Positions 37,538 to 48,078 of a DNA stretch of 64,000 nt are shown here, one piece after another. The stretch's first letter is position 1; every line of letters starts with the position of its first letter. A program made the translations under genes and the position numbers. Source of the DNA: Oryzias latipes (lineage: Eukaryota; Chordata; Actinopteri; Beloniformes; Adrianichthyidae); contig NC_019879.2 in assembly GCF_002234675.1 (NCBI RefSeq), positions 26,038,773 through 26,102,772 of the forward strand, written 5' to 3'. The notes under the pieces are model-generated. The model ran no database searches. It was not told the origin of the DNA and was given only the letters and a program-made list of their open reading frames with translations.

Positions 37538-39762
37538 ATACTTTGCAAATGTAACAACGGCTATTGTCTTGTAGTCTGTGCAAGAAGACATCTTACTTTT
37601 TTGCCAGGTAGGATTTAGGCATAAAGGGTGCCCAAACAAAAATGTGAGTCTGCATGACTCAGTTCAAACAGATGCTGGAAAAAAATCCCACGCCCAAATT
37701 TAGTTTGACTTATGTAAAAAGCAAATCGGCTAGTTTGGCCGGTCTCTGACTGCTATACTGTATGTAAATGGTTTGACCTTGTTCAGAGACTTTCCGGCCT
37801 TTGTGTGGATTGCACGTCTATGAAATTGCCATATGAACTGTGTTTTTTCCTTTTTGAAATACATTGTAAGTTTTTTTTTATTTTTTCACTTTTTTTGTCT
37901 AGTGCACAGTATGTCTGCATTCACACTGAACTCCAGGGTTCACTTGCAAGTTAATGGAACCCCATGATTTGAGGTGTATCATAGTGGAATAAATCCTCCA
38001 TCATCCTGCTCAGTTAGATGTGAACCAAACATTTTCTTGTTCAATAAATTTATTTTTAAAACATTGCCATTTAAATCTTAAAGGATACCTGGAGATTTTT
38101 AAAATTTAAACATTTCATAAACTAAAAGCTGTTTGGTTGGATTTTTCGATGTCATAAACTTCTGTTTTTTTAGTGTCAGTATAGATGAGAAACAGCTTCT
38201 TAGACGTTTAGAATAACATTTTGTTTACTGATTAACTTTAAAACATATGATCCATCCATCATAGTGCTGATGCAGTGTAAAAAATTTACGTTTTCATTTC
38301 CAGACTAATGGATCCGGTTGATAGAAGATTCAGGCATAAGAATTTCTGTATTTGGGATGATCAGACGTGGGAAGTTTGACATCAGCAGACGTTTGTACAC
38401 AGATTTTCCAACCCAGATCTTTGAAAACCTGTGTTCCAAATACAAATAGAACAAGAAAGGGACCATCTTAAAAAGGGGCATGATAACTTTTCTCACAGTA
38501 GCATTAATTTACTTTGATCAATTCCTAGTGTTGCTCTTGTAAACTTGGAGCAATCAATTTGGCCTGGGAGCAATATTTTTTATGAACAATAAGTGTAATT
38601 TGGTTTTCGTAAAACTACATCATATTTACTCTATTGTGCCAAAACTAAATTTAAGACAACTGGTATAGAAAAGAACAATATGGAACAAGAAAACCGGAAC
38701 AATGTGATTGCAGCATCTACAACACATATCTCACAGATGAGCAAGATTCGGCTTGTAATTAGCAAAAACCACAAGATTTCTCATCTCATTCTCCAGATTG
38801 TTGGACATATCTCTGTAATTTGGACTGAGGTTTGCTGAGGGCACCCCATAATGCACTCTATGAATAAAAGCATGCTTGTGGTGCACAATGGAGGCTCAGC
38901 TACTCCCTGAGAAAGGGGGAAGGGCAATGCATTCCTCCACTGACATCCTGCTTGCTGCAGATATTAAAAAATAACTGCTCTTCTCTGCATGCTAGCTCCT
39001 TTAAAAAGAGGCAGTGAGCAGAAATTTGGGATGCAGCTCAACAGTCCTCAATGAAGTGCGTTGACAGAGGATGAAAAAGTAAATAGGCATTGTGTGCGTA
39101 GAAATGGGGAATTGCTGACTGCAGGCATTTCAAAAGATCCAGAGTAAAAAGATGCAATCATTCAATCTGAGCAACGTCCTCGCACGGCTGATCTCTCTGT
39201 CTTCCTGCAGTATTTCAAATCTAAATGCATCTTTTTCATTTAAGTCTCCTCCAAAGAAAGTGCAGCGTCAGCCAGCTTCCACTTAGACTCCTCGCCCCTT
39301 GTGATGGAAAGCCAGGTTAATATCAGCTAAAAGAATGGTAGTTTCCATTTTTCACTGCAGGAATTGGTTCAGAAGATGTCTTTAGACAATCTGCCATGAG
39401 GGATTCATACTGCTACCAACAAGGGCCAAACAAATAAGTGAAATGAATTTGAAACTCCTTTACCTCAGGGCATATCGGTCACTGCAGAGTGGTAGCCAGG
39501 AGGTACTCAAAACCCATTAGTTACTTCCACTAAGGAAAGGGTGAGCAGTGATTGAATAAAGCAACAACTTCCGAACATCTGCATGACAGGAAAAGGAGGA
39601 CCTCATGCGACATGCATCCCCTCTAACAGGCACACAGGAGCTGGAAGAACAAAAAGCTGCTCCACGTGCTTCAGACTAATAGATTTTCACGTAATTTTGT
39701 CCACAACATGAAAGAATTTCTCAACTGACACCAGGCAGATTAATTTGTTTCGTAACTTTTAT
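37538..39762. other. Spacer
   Basis: No gene recognised. The stretch 38880-39320 is less AT-rich than its surroundings but has no open frame; whether it is a conserved noncoding element cannot be judged from one genome. Confidence 0.45.
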
Positions 39763-39972
39763 GAACTGGATGGCTCAGTTGGCTGATTGTAGGACTGGGG
39801 CATTGGATCTCAGGGGGCGCAATGAGCTCTATCCAGTTTGTCCTTGGACAAGACCCAAGTCTGGGTCTCCTTGTGCCAGTCCCAAGCCCGGATAAAATAC
39901 AGAGTTGTGCAGGAGAGGCATCCAACGCCAAACTCTCTGCCAAACCTTAGGTGGCGTCCCCTGAAGGGATAT
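39763..39972 (+). repeat. tRNA-derived SINE
   Basis: TGGCTCAGTTGG (39771-39782) is a good Pol III A box, with a degenerate B-box-like segment (GGATCTCAGG) about 25 bp on. The body contains CCAGTTTGTCCTTGGACAAG and AGTCCCAAGCCCGGATAAAA, which is the conserved core of a widespread fish SINE. Confidence 0.75.
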
Positions 39973-40029
39973 GCCGTGAGGTGAACAACAACCTTTGTTT
40001 ATACTTAACATTGCCTTCGCAACAAAATT

Positions 40030-40330
40030 GGCATGCAATTTTGGAGCTATCTAGCCATGCGGTTTTGATCTAGACACCAGCTCAGACGACCCATTTGTCT
40101 ACAAGTGGATGGATCATCTGGCTTGCCGATGGAGGTCCAACATCACATTTAAGCTTTTCGTCTGCTCCTGATTTACAATGATTTGAACAAAAAATACTAG
40201 GAAATGCACTTTTTTTTAGTTTAAGTTCCCTTAAAGGTGTCCTCCATCATGAGAAAAATGCTACCAGAATGTGTTACAACACCACAAATACAATTTTCAT
40301 GGGAGATACAGATTATTGTCAAATCCTGCG
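40030..40330 (+). repeat. R1 dispersed repeat, copy 6 (forward, partial)
   Basis: It shares CATTTGTCTACAAGTGGATG, CACCAGCTCAGACGA and the terminal CACCACAAATACAATTTTCATG block with the right half of copy 4. The 5' half is missing. Confidence 0.65.
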
Positions 40331-40539
40331 GGTTTTGGATGTTTTTTTTTTTTACTCTTACAATTTGCAAATATTCTCGCAACACAAAAGCGTGTGGAGT
40401 TCCTGAACTCGGTGAGGCGGTGAGGGTTGCATCAGGAACAGTCGAGCCGGCAGCTCCTCAAAGATCTGGTTGAGTGGGCGGAGACTGGGCGGGAAAGAGG
40501 AGGTGGGGGGAGATTTAGGATCAGTCTTTGTCTTCTCCC

Positions 40540-40698
40540 AGCAGTTCAATCCACACAACTGGCGCAGGACGGACCCCAATCTTCTGGAGGGGGGAAAAAA
40601 ACGTGGATGGCGTGATTTGATGAAAAACAAAAAGAGAGATAAAATTTAAAAGAGAGCGTCCGGTGAAGGAAACAAAGCTGCTGGAATCTCAGCTGAAG
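40540..40698 (+). promoter_or_regulatory. gjc1: Candidate 5' untranslated exon of gjc1
   Basis: A locally GC-rich segment ends in a strong splice donor (CTGAAG|GTGAGA at 40698/40699) and has no open frame. The gjc1 coding exon at 44212 is preceded by an acceptor (GGTTTCTTCAG, ending 44192), and connexin genes usually carry a separate 5' UTR exon. The pairing is inferred. Confidence 0.35.
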
Positions 40699-42559
40699 GT
40701 GAGACGCCAAACATGACGAGGCGCGGCTGTGTGTGTGTGTGTGAGAAGACGCGGCAGCATCACTTCTTTATTAAAGCATCTTTGTGCCTTTAATTCTCAT
40801 TTTTGAACATTTCTAATAACTCTAATGTGCTTCCGGTTGGGTCGAAATACTATGTAAATTTGAAAAGACGAACACTTCAGAGGTGGAAACGTCAATCCTT
40901 CACATTGAAGTTTGGGCGCACATGCTTATGCTAGTGCCTAGTAGTCCGAAGCGCCAAATGAAGCTGGAAAAGTGTTCGGGATTTCTAGAACAGTCGATGT
41001 TCGGCACTTTAGAGACTGTCGTAAATTTCTGAAGTCTTCATTTTCATTACATTGGGCGTGTGTTTACGGCTTTTTTGGGGATGTTGTTAACGGCGGGAAT
41101 ACTCACAAATATATATATATAATATATTTTCACTATTAGAATCTTGCCTCTCTTTGACAGTTTTCCCAGCAAGTGTTTGTGGTTTCAAGCAAAATTTAGC
41201 CGACAATATACTTTAATTTGGAATATTTACTCGGGATGGCAACGGTCACGTTTACGCGATGACGTCACGACTGCCACGCAGAGCATTTTCTTTCCTTATT
41301 TTTTTCCATAACTGTGCCACGGAGATTTGTATAATATTACACCGGAAGTAGTATTTCTTTTAAACATGCTCTGCATTTTCAAAATATATTTACATCTAAA
41401 ACTGTAAGTTAACCTCATTTATATTTGTTTATAATGACCACTAATTGTATAGTATGTATAAAATATGGCCAGGCTTATATAGTCTCACCCTTTCTTTGGT
41501 AATTATGCACGGATCCTATCAGAATAAATGCCTCAGAGCTCTGAGCCCCGGGGGCTTCACTTTAACTTGTCTCCCAGATGTGAGAGGCCACAAAAGCCCC
41601 TCTGTGAGGGAATGGAACTATACTTCCAAGTGCCACATATGGGCCCGGACTGCCTTTGTGGAGGGGATTATGCTGTTCACATGAGGCGTTACGAAAGAGC
41701 TCAAGTATGTTTTTGATTTATTGTTTTCAGTTGTAGATTTCATCATTTTATTTTGAAATGTACTTATTGCAGTTCAGTAGTGTAGCATCAACAAAATGCT
41801 TTCTTCAGTTCTGTTCATTTACCAGTCAAAAAAGTCTAAGAGTACGACACATTCCTAATTCATGTTTCTATAAATGATAAATGTATATTTGATCCTTGTT
41901 TTTTTTTTTTTTTTTTTTTTTTGCATTTTAGCTGGGAGCAGCAACAAAGGTACTTAGAATCAGGTATCTGTGAACTAAAGACGTTGAAGTCTTGCATTGA
42001 AAAGAAGCTCTCAATTAACTCAGTTGTTGTTGTTTTTGAAGAACAGGCCTATTCAAATGCTTTGACTTTCTTTGGGGAACTCCATAATAGTTATCTCAAT
42101 GTGTTTTAATGGAACAAATACAGAGGGTTTGCTAAACCTTATCTCAGGAGAGTGCTAATTTAACCCATCATTGACTGATAACTCCTTTGTTTCACGTTTT
42201 TTGTCTCCCTAAGTAGCAGCTGTTACCTGAATGCCACAGTGCTGTTGTTACCACACAGCTGTTTGCAGGATGAAGATGGTGCAGGAAGCCACTGATCATT
42301 GATAAAGACAAGACTATTGCAACAGAAAAGCCGCTCGAATGAGAGGCGAAAACCAGTAATTTTGTCCAGTTTAATTTTTAGGGCTTTTCATTTTATCCTG
42401 ACCTTGATGACTACACGACAAACAGAAAAGAACGTTTGAAGCGCACAGTGCAGACAAAACACGCACGTGTCATTGTATCGAGACCCACTCGGATGAAATT
42501 GTATCTTTGGAGTTTTCATAATGTTTTTGTGTCATTTGTCTGATGATGGACACATATTA

Positions 42560-43245
42560 ATAAAATTAAATTGAGCATTTATTCATTCAAATTGTTGTGA
42601 CGCAGGAGCAGATTAAGAAAAGCTGTTTGTAACATTGAAGTTTCAATCGGCCGACAACAAACCCGGTTTCATTCCGATGCATCCAATTGTAGAAGACTTG
42701 ATGCGTGTGCGTCGTTGATTTCTTTGTCCGAGCCAAGAGGACCTGGCTGCATACGTCCTTGTCCAGATTCGGAGGTTCTTGACTGAAGCAGGAAGTCCCT
42801 CCACATCCCTATAGTCAAATTTTAAGTGGTGACCCTAACAGTTATGGTTTTTCCTCGTTGTAAGCGTTTATAAACTTTTTTTCTGGGGTAGGTTGTATAA
42901 TTTCTGCTTCCGGGCCAATGATGTCAGGCACCGTTTTTTTTTTTTTCTTTCTGCAGCCAGGTCCTTCTCATCCGAGCTGGCATCTGGATCAAAAATGTAC
43001 GGCTGGATAGCTCCAATATTGCTCGCCATTTTTGTTGCACTGTTAATGTTAGGTGGGGGGTGTAAGCTGGGAGGAGAGCATCTAAACAGAGAGCTCTCAA
43101 CAATGCCAACAGTCCTGCCAGCAACTCAAAAACAAAATTACGGCTAGAAAACAACACAGGTTTGTTGACTTTGGCTAAAAACTGCATAATCATAATCTAA
43201 AGACCACTGGGAATAACTTTACATCAGATCAAGAAATAATCCGAG
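42560..43245 (-). repeat. R1 dispersed repeat, copy 7 (reverse)
   Basis: GTACGGCTGGATAGCTCCAA ... AAACAGAGAGCTCTCAACAA matches copy 2, and the end (TCTAAAGACCACTGGGAATA) mirrors the forward start of copy 4. The part near 42660 (TTCCGATGCATCCAATTGTA) matches copy 5. Confidence 0.7.
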
Positions 43246-43299
43246 TTGGTCTTCAAAAACTAAAGGAAATATATCAATTGAACTGTAGCTTTCTGAACT

Positions 43300-43590
43300 G
43301 AAGATCTTTTTCAGTGTTTCATGCCAAACTAAAGGCCACTTTGCTGATGCAATCATTGGCGGTTAGTTCTGGTTGCTCAGGTTTTGGTTTTGTCTGCTGA
43401 ACACATTGAGCAATTTATCAGCGTGACTCTTCAGTTCTGAGGTGAAGATTTGCCAAAGTTTTTGATAAATGAGGAGATAAAATATGAGCAAATAACCTGA
43501 AAATGTTTCAATCTTGTGACTGACAAGTATGCTACAGATGATTAAATACCTCTTAAGCACCAATGGCTGATGTATTTCATAAACATAAGC
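43300..43590. repeat. R3 dispersed repeat, copy 1
   Basis: GACTCTTCAGTTCTGAGGTG and TTTTTGATAAATGAGGAGA recur at about 56995-57055 within lct intron 4. An unclassified repeat. Confidence 0.55.
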
Positions 43591-44211
43591 TTTTATTGTT
43601 GTTAATTAATGGGTAATTACCTTAAGGAGAAGTGCTAAATAGTACTTGAAATCCAACGATTGCAGTAAACTTTAAAGTGTTGGACAATCTACTTTTTTCT
43701 CTCTTGGATGCATGAGCAGAACAAAGCGTGTTTTGGTGTGTAAATCTGTGCTGTTTATTCCTATTTGCCGAAGTATTGCAGTGTGAGTTTTTATGGTAAT
43801 TTGCCATGACTCAGTAGAAGTTGAGGTTTGACACAGAAGGTGTGAAACCACAGGAGCTCTTCAGTACTTGTTTACGCGCTCAAGCTTCAAGCTTCTGAAC
43901 TGATTTCCATTTACAAGTTCTGGCCGCGATAACTTTTGTAATACTTGTTTTGTAAGACCCATCTGGTAGATGGAGTTTGTATTGTGCACACCAGCTTTGC
44001 TGAGACTAACATCCAGATCATTCACGAATCTTTGTCTGAGCATGCTGGATCTTTGCTACAGGAGGATTTTGGAGTTTTGTAGTGGTCTAGCACCTCCTTG
44101 TGGCTGTTTTTTGTATTTTTGAAAGTAAAATTAAATTATGACCATGCATCCCAATAAACGACTAACATGGGCTTGTTTTTTGGTTTCTTCAGTTGACGGA
44201 TTTCCTGTCCT

Positions 44212-45384
44212 GTGAGCAAAATGAGCTGGAGTTTCCTCACGCGCCTACTGGATGAGATTTCCAATCACTCCACCTTTGTGGGTAAAATCTGGCTCACCCT
44301 TCTCATCGTCTTCCGGATCGTGCTGACGGCAGTCGGTGGCGAGTCCATCTACTATGATGAACAGAGTAAATTTGTGTGCAACACACACCAACCTGGTTGC
44401 GAGAATGTGTGCTACGATGCGTTTGCGCCGCTTTCGCACATTCGCTTCTGGGTGTTCCAGGTGATCATGATCACCACGCCTACCATCATGTACCTGGGGT
44501 TCGCCATGCACAAGATCGCCCGCATGGACGACGACGACTACAGGCCCCAGAGCAGGAAGAGGATACCCATTGTGAGCCGAGGTGCCAACAGGGACTATGA
44601 GGAGGCGGAAGATAACGGGGAGGAAGATCCTATGATCATGGAGGAAATTGAGCCGGAAAAGGACAAGGAAGTCGCACCAAAGCCCAAAAACAAGCACGAC
44701 GGACGGCGTCGCATCAAGAGAGATGGCCTGATGAAGGTCTACATTTTCCAGCTGCTGTCGCGCGCCATCTTCGAAGCTTCCTTTCTGTTTGGACAGTACA
44801 TCCTTTACGGGCTGGAGGTGTCGCCGTCGTACGTGTGCACCCGCTCTCCGTGCCCGCACACAGTGGACTGCTTTGTCTCCCGCCCCACAGAGAAAACCAT
44901 CTTCCTGCTTATCATGTATGCTGTCAGCGCTCTGTGTCTGCTCTTCACCGTGCTGGAAATCCTTCACCTCGGCTACAGCGGGCTACGCGAATGCTTTTGC
45001 TCTCCAAAGCCTCGTCCGCGTCGCTCTCCTCGCCATTCGGCTCTCCCCAGCAATAGATCCTCCTTCTCCCGCCAGCCCTCAGCACCTCCAGGCTACCACA
45101 CCACTGTGAAGAAGGACCCGTCTGGGAAAATGACCTTCAGGGACAACTTGAGAGACTCTGGCCGCGAGTCTTTCGGCGATGAGTCGTCGTCGCGGGAGCT
45201 GGAGAGGCTCCGCAGACACCTAAAACTCGCCCAGCAGCACCTGGACCTAGCATATCAGAATGAGGAGAGCAGCCCTCCTCGCAGCAGCAGTCCAGAGTCC
45301 AACGGCACTGCGGCAGAGCAGAACCGGCTCAACTTTGCCCAGGAGAAGCAGACCAGCACCTCAGACAAAGGTACGTTCGTTTAA
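44212..45384 (+). CDS. gjc1: Gap junction protein gamma 1 (connexin 45)
   Basis: Single large coding exon, 390 aa as read through. The start follows the acceptor at 44192 and a short leader. The first about 80 residues are almost identical to human Cx45 ([40 protein letters not shown]). It has four membrane segments, E1 with C-x6-C-x3-C ([12 protein letters not shown]) and E2 with C-x4-C-x5-C ([12 protein letters not shown]), so all six docking cysteines are present. The cytoplasmic loop is acidic, then basic ([16 protein letters not shown], as in Cx45). The tail has a Ser/Arg-rich stretch and the Cx45 block PSAPPGY. Hexamers form connexons and cell-cell channels; in vertebrates Cx45 serves heart and vascular conduction. 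The end is ambiguous: unspliced it is DKGTFV, but a donor at 45371 and acceptor at 45443 would give DKGLRA with stop at 45455-45457. Confidence 0.96.
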   Translation: MSKMSWSFLTRLLDEISNHSTFVGKIWLTLLIVFRIVLTAVGGESIYYDEQSKFVCNTHQPGCENVCYDAFAPLSHIRFWVFQVIMITTPTIMYLGFAMHKIARMDDDDYRPQSRKRIPIVSRGANRDYEEAEDNGEEDPMIMEEIEPEKDKEVAPKPKNKHDGRRRIKRDGLMKVYIFQLLSRAIFEASFLFGQYILYGLEVSPSYVCTRSPCPHTVDCFVSRPTEKTIFLLIMYAVSALCLLFTVLEILHLGYSGLRECFCSPKPRPRRSPRHSALPSNRSSFSRQPSAPPGYHTTVKKDPSGKMTFRDNLRDSGRESFGDESSSRELERLRRHLKLAQQHLDLAYQNEESSPPRSSSPESNGTAAEQNRLNFAQEKQTSTSDKGTFV

Positions 45385-47090
45385 CTCTTGTCAGTATTCA
45401 CACCTTCAGTGATGAACAAGAGCCTAACTGAACGTGTCCTCAGGTCTCCGGGCGTAACCTTCCAGCAGCCGATCCGAACAAACATGGAGGAAGAGGAGGA
45501 GCAGTGAAAGTAGAAGGGAACTGAGCGGGGAGTGCTCATGCATGATGGGACATTGACTTTGCTTGAGGCGAATGAGTACAGTCCAGGCCTTCCAGTGTTT
45601 ACGACCAGCTGTGGTTGACCATCAAATCCAAGGAGAACAGTCACCTGGAGGCACCGACCTGCATGAAGATCCAAAGTGCTTACAAACTGCCATCGTGCAA
45701 CTAGAATGAATCGCGTGTGCATCTCCCTCAGGGCAGCTATTCCTTTTTATACAAATATTTTTATTACACTTTTCTTTTTTTGTATGACATTTTTGTCAAG
45801 TGTTGAAAGTTCAGTTTGTGAATCTCAAGTTTGCCTTACACCTAAACTGGAACTTGATTTTTTTTTTTTTTTAAAGTAGGGCCAAACCAGTTGTGCAAGT
45901 TTGTAAGAGTTTTGTATTTGTGAGAGTTGATGACTGTAGTTGCAAAAGGAAAAGGTACGGGGGGGGCTTATCGACATAAACTTAAAGGTGTTGTCCCACA
46001 AGGGCGTCGATCAAGTGTGTTTCTGTTCGCCGCTTGTGATGGTGTTGTCACTGCGCCGGTCAGCATTCCCACGTCAGTCTTCATGGATGTGAAGCAGGAA
46101 ATATGGCATTAGGACATCCGGGGTCGGGTAAAACTGCCTACTGTTCAAGGCAGGATGTTTCCGTTAGTAACAAAACTGTCTTTAATCAAAATGGTTTCAT
46201 CTTCGATTTTCTATTTATTTCCCTAGAAAATGAACAGACGTACTTATGTTATGTATTTTTTCTTTTTAGATTTCTGGTATTGGCAGAGGATGTGCAGCAC
46301 AGCTTTTGTTTTATGATTTTTTTACTATTTTCTTTGATTCTTTTAAAAATATTTTGGGGGTTCTGTTACCACATTTTATCGCTTCAGATTCATCCTCGCA
46401 TTGCTCCGTTTACATGAATGTTTTTGCATCCATTTTCCAAAAAAAACAAGCAAAAAAGATGGTTGATCTTCCTTAGAGAGAGCCTGGTAGAACCTGCTTT
46501 TCTTGCAGTTCAGGCCTTTTGGAGGAAGTTGAACACACTTGAGGTGCCTTTGTCCAAAGGAATAAACCAACCTGGGTAATGCTTGAAAAACGTGATGTTA
46601 TGTTTTGCTCTAAATGTTTATTGCTGTTCTGTTTTTTTTTTTTTTACGTCTAGTTGTGGGGTGTTGTCACTGTGGCCAAAGTTTCTTTACGTTAGTCCTA
46701 TTCCACTGCTGTCAATAGCTGGGCGCTTCAAAGGCAGCCGTTTATTGACGTTAATTCCAGCCTGTTGCTTCTTCTGTTAAGGAATTAGTTGAGTTTGACC
46801 AGGAAATGTTTACTTCTCACCGTAAACTCTTCCATGTTTTATTTTTTTCAAGACGTGAAATGTTGATTTTTGACGTTCCAGAGTCTAGATGAGGGTTGGG
46901 AAGATAAAAATGTGAATTCCGTGCCTTGAGCGCACTCTTAAGATGCCATCTTTTGTATTCAAAACAAAACCCACAGTGCCAACCTAAATATGTTCATCTC
47001 ATTTATTTTTGAAATGTAACTTTTTTTAGTGTTTTTTATACCTTTTTTTGTATTGCTAGTACTTTGTGGTTAGTTTTTGGAATAAAATTG
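45385..47090 (+). other. gjc1: gjc1 3' UTR
   Basis: Noncoding sequence after the stop up to a canonical AATAAA at 47081-47086. An earlier AATAAA occurs near 46560. T-rich tracts are common. No other gene seen. Confidence 0.5.
47081..47086 (+). terminator. gjc1: Poly(A) signal, probably gjc1
   Basis: AATAAA about 1.7 kb after the gjc1 stop, the last good plus-strand signal before the convergent lct gene. Confidence 0.45.
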
Positions 47091-47790
47091 TAAAACTATA
47101 AAGAAAATAGGGGAAGTCAATCATTTTTTTTCTTGGGTGACTTGAAACTGTTGTATTTCGCTGAACTTTTGATGTTTGCATCTTTATTGGCTTATTTTAC
47201 CTTTTTAACAGTGATCTATTATTTAAAAAAAAGATAAATCCAAGTTGTTTGTGGGATATTACCACTTCTAATCTTTTCACATATTTGCAATCAATATGTG
47301 GCTGTTCGAAATGAGTTGCATTGAAAAAAACTTTTTGAATAAATGCTATTTTCAAGATGGAATTGGCAAACACAAAAACGCAACTGAAAATGATCCCTAA
47401 ACTTCCACCAGGAGAAACAAAACTCAACGACCTTTTTACATAAACTTTTAATACACTTGTTTATTTTACATTTTAAATGTTGAAATCCAGAATGGAATAA
47501 AACCTGGTTTTAAAAAAATAAGTTCCCTTTTTTCATTTGATGTTGACATAAAATACGATTTTACCAACCTTATTGTTGGTTTTTGCTGGATTTATTTTGT
47601 GACTTAAAAACACTAAATAAAATATTCCCAAAATTAACATTTTCTAGGGACTCACTTTAACTGTAGGGTATTTTTACAGATGCTTTGGACTATTGGAGAC
47701 TTAAGATATAATTAAAGTTTAAACTATCGTACAAACTGTGGATTCATTTAATATTTATGAGCCTTCCAAAATAAACAAGTCAGGAAATAC

Positions 47791-47796
47791 TTTATT
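47791..47796 (-). terminator. lct: Poly(A) signal, probably lct
   Basis: AATAAA on the minus strand about 285 bases past the lct stop; a second copy is at 47811-47816. The roughly 700 bp between here and the gjc1 signal hold no other feature. Confidence 0.45.
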
Positions 47797-48078
47797 TTTT
47801 ATTTCACTGTTTTATTCATTATGTAACTAATCAACCTGGTTGTGTAAGAATTTACATCAGTGGATATTAGTTTCATGCTTCTGGATAATAAAAGTAGACA
47901 TTCTGCCAAAACGTAAGGAACGTGATCATATAAGCTGTAACGAAATTAATTAGGAAATATGAAACATTTTTGTAAGTTATTTACAGAGTAAAATACTTAA
48001 AGAAGCTTGTGAATAGCTACAGGTCAGTGATGTTGGACCTCAGAGTTGTACAGTTCCATCTCATGTTGTTTCTCTACA

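Larger units (their letters stand above)
40699..44192. other. Probable gjc1 5' intron
   Basis: Noncoding. It contains a poly(T) run near 41900 and R1 copy 7, then a 250-bp segment shared with lct intron 4. A 79-codon ORF at 41445-41684 shows no recognisable homology. Confidence 0.4.

Noticed and set aside
44245-44967. 240-codon minus-strand ORF
   Set aside because: Antisense shadow of gjc1, whose identity with connexin 45 is clear.
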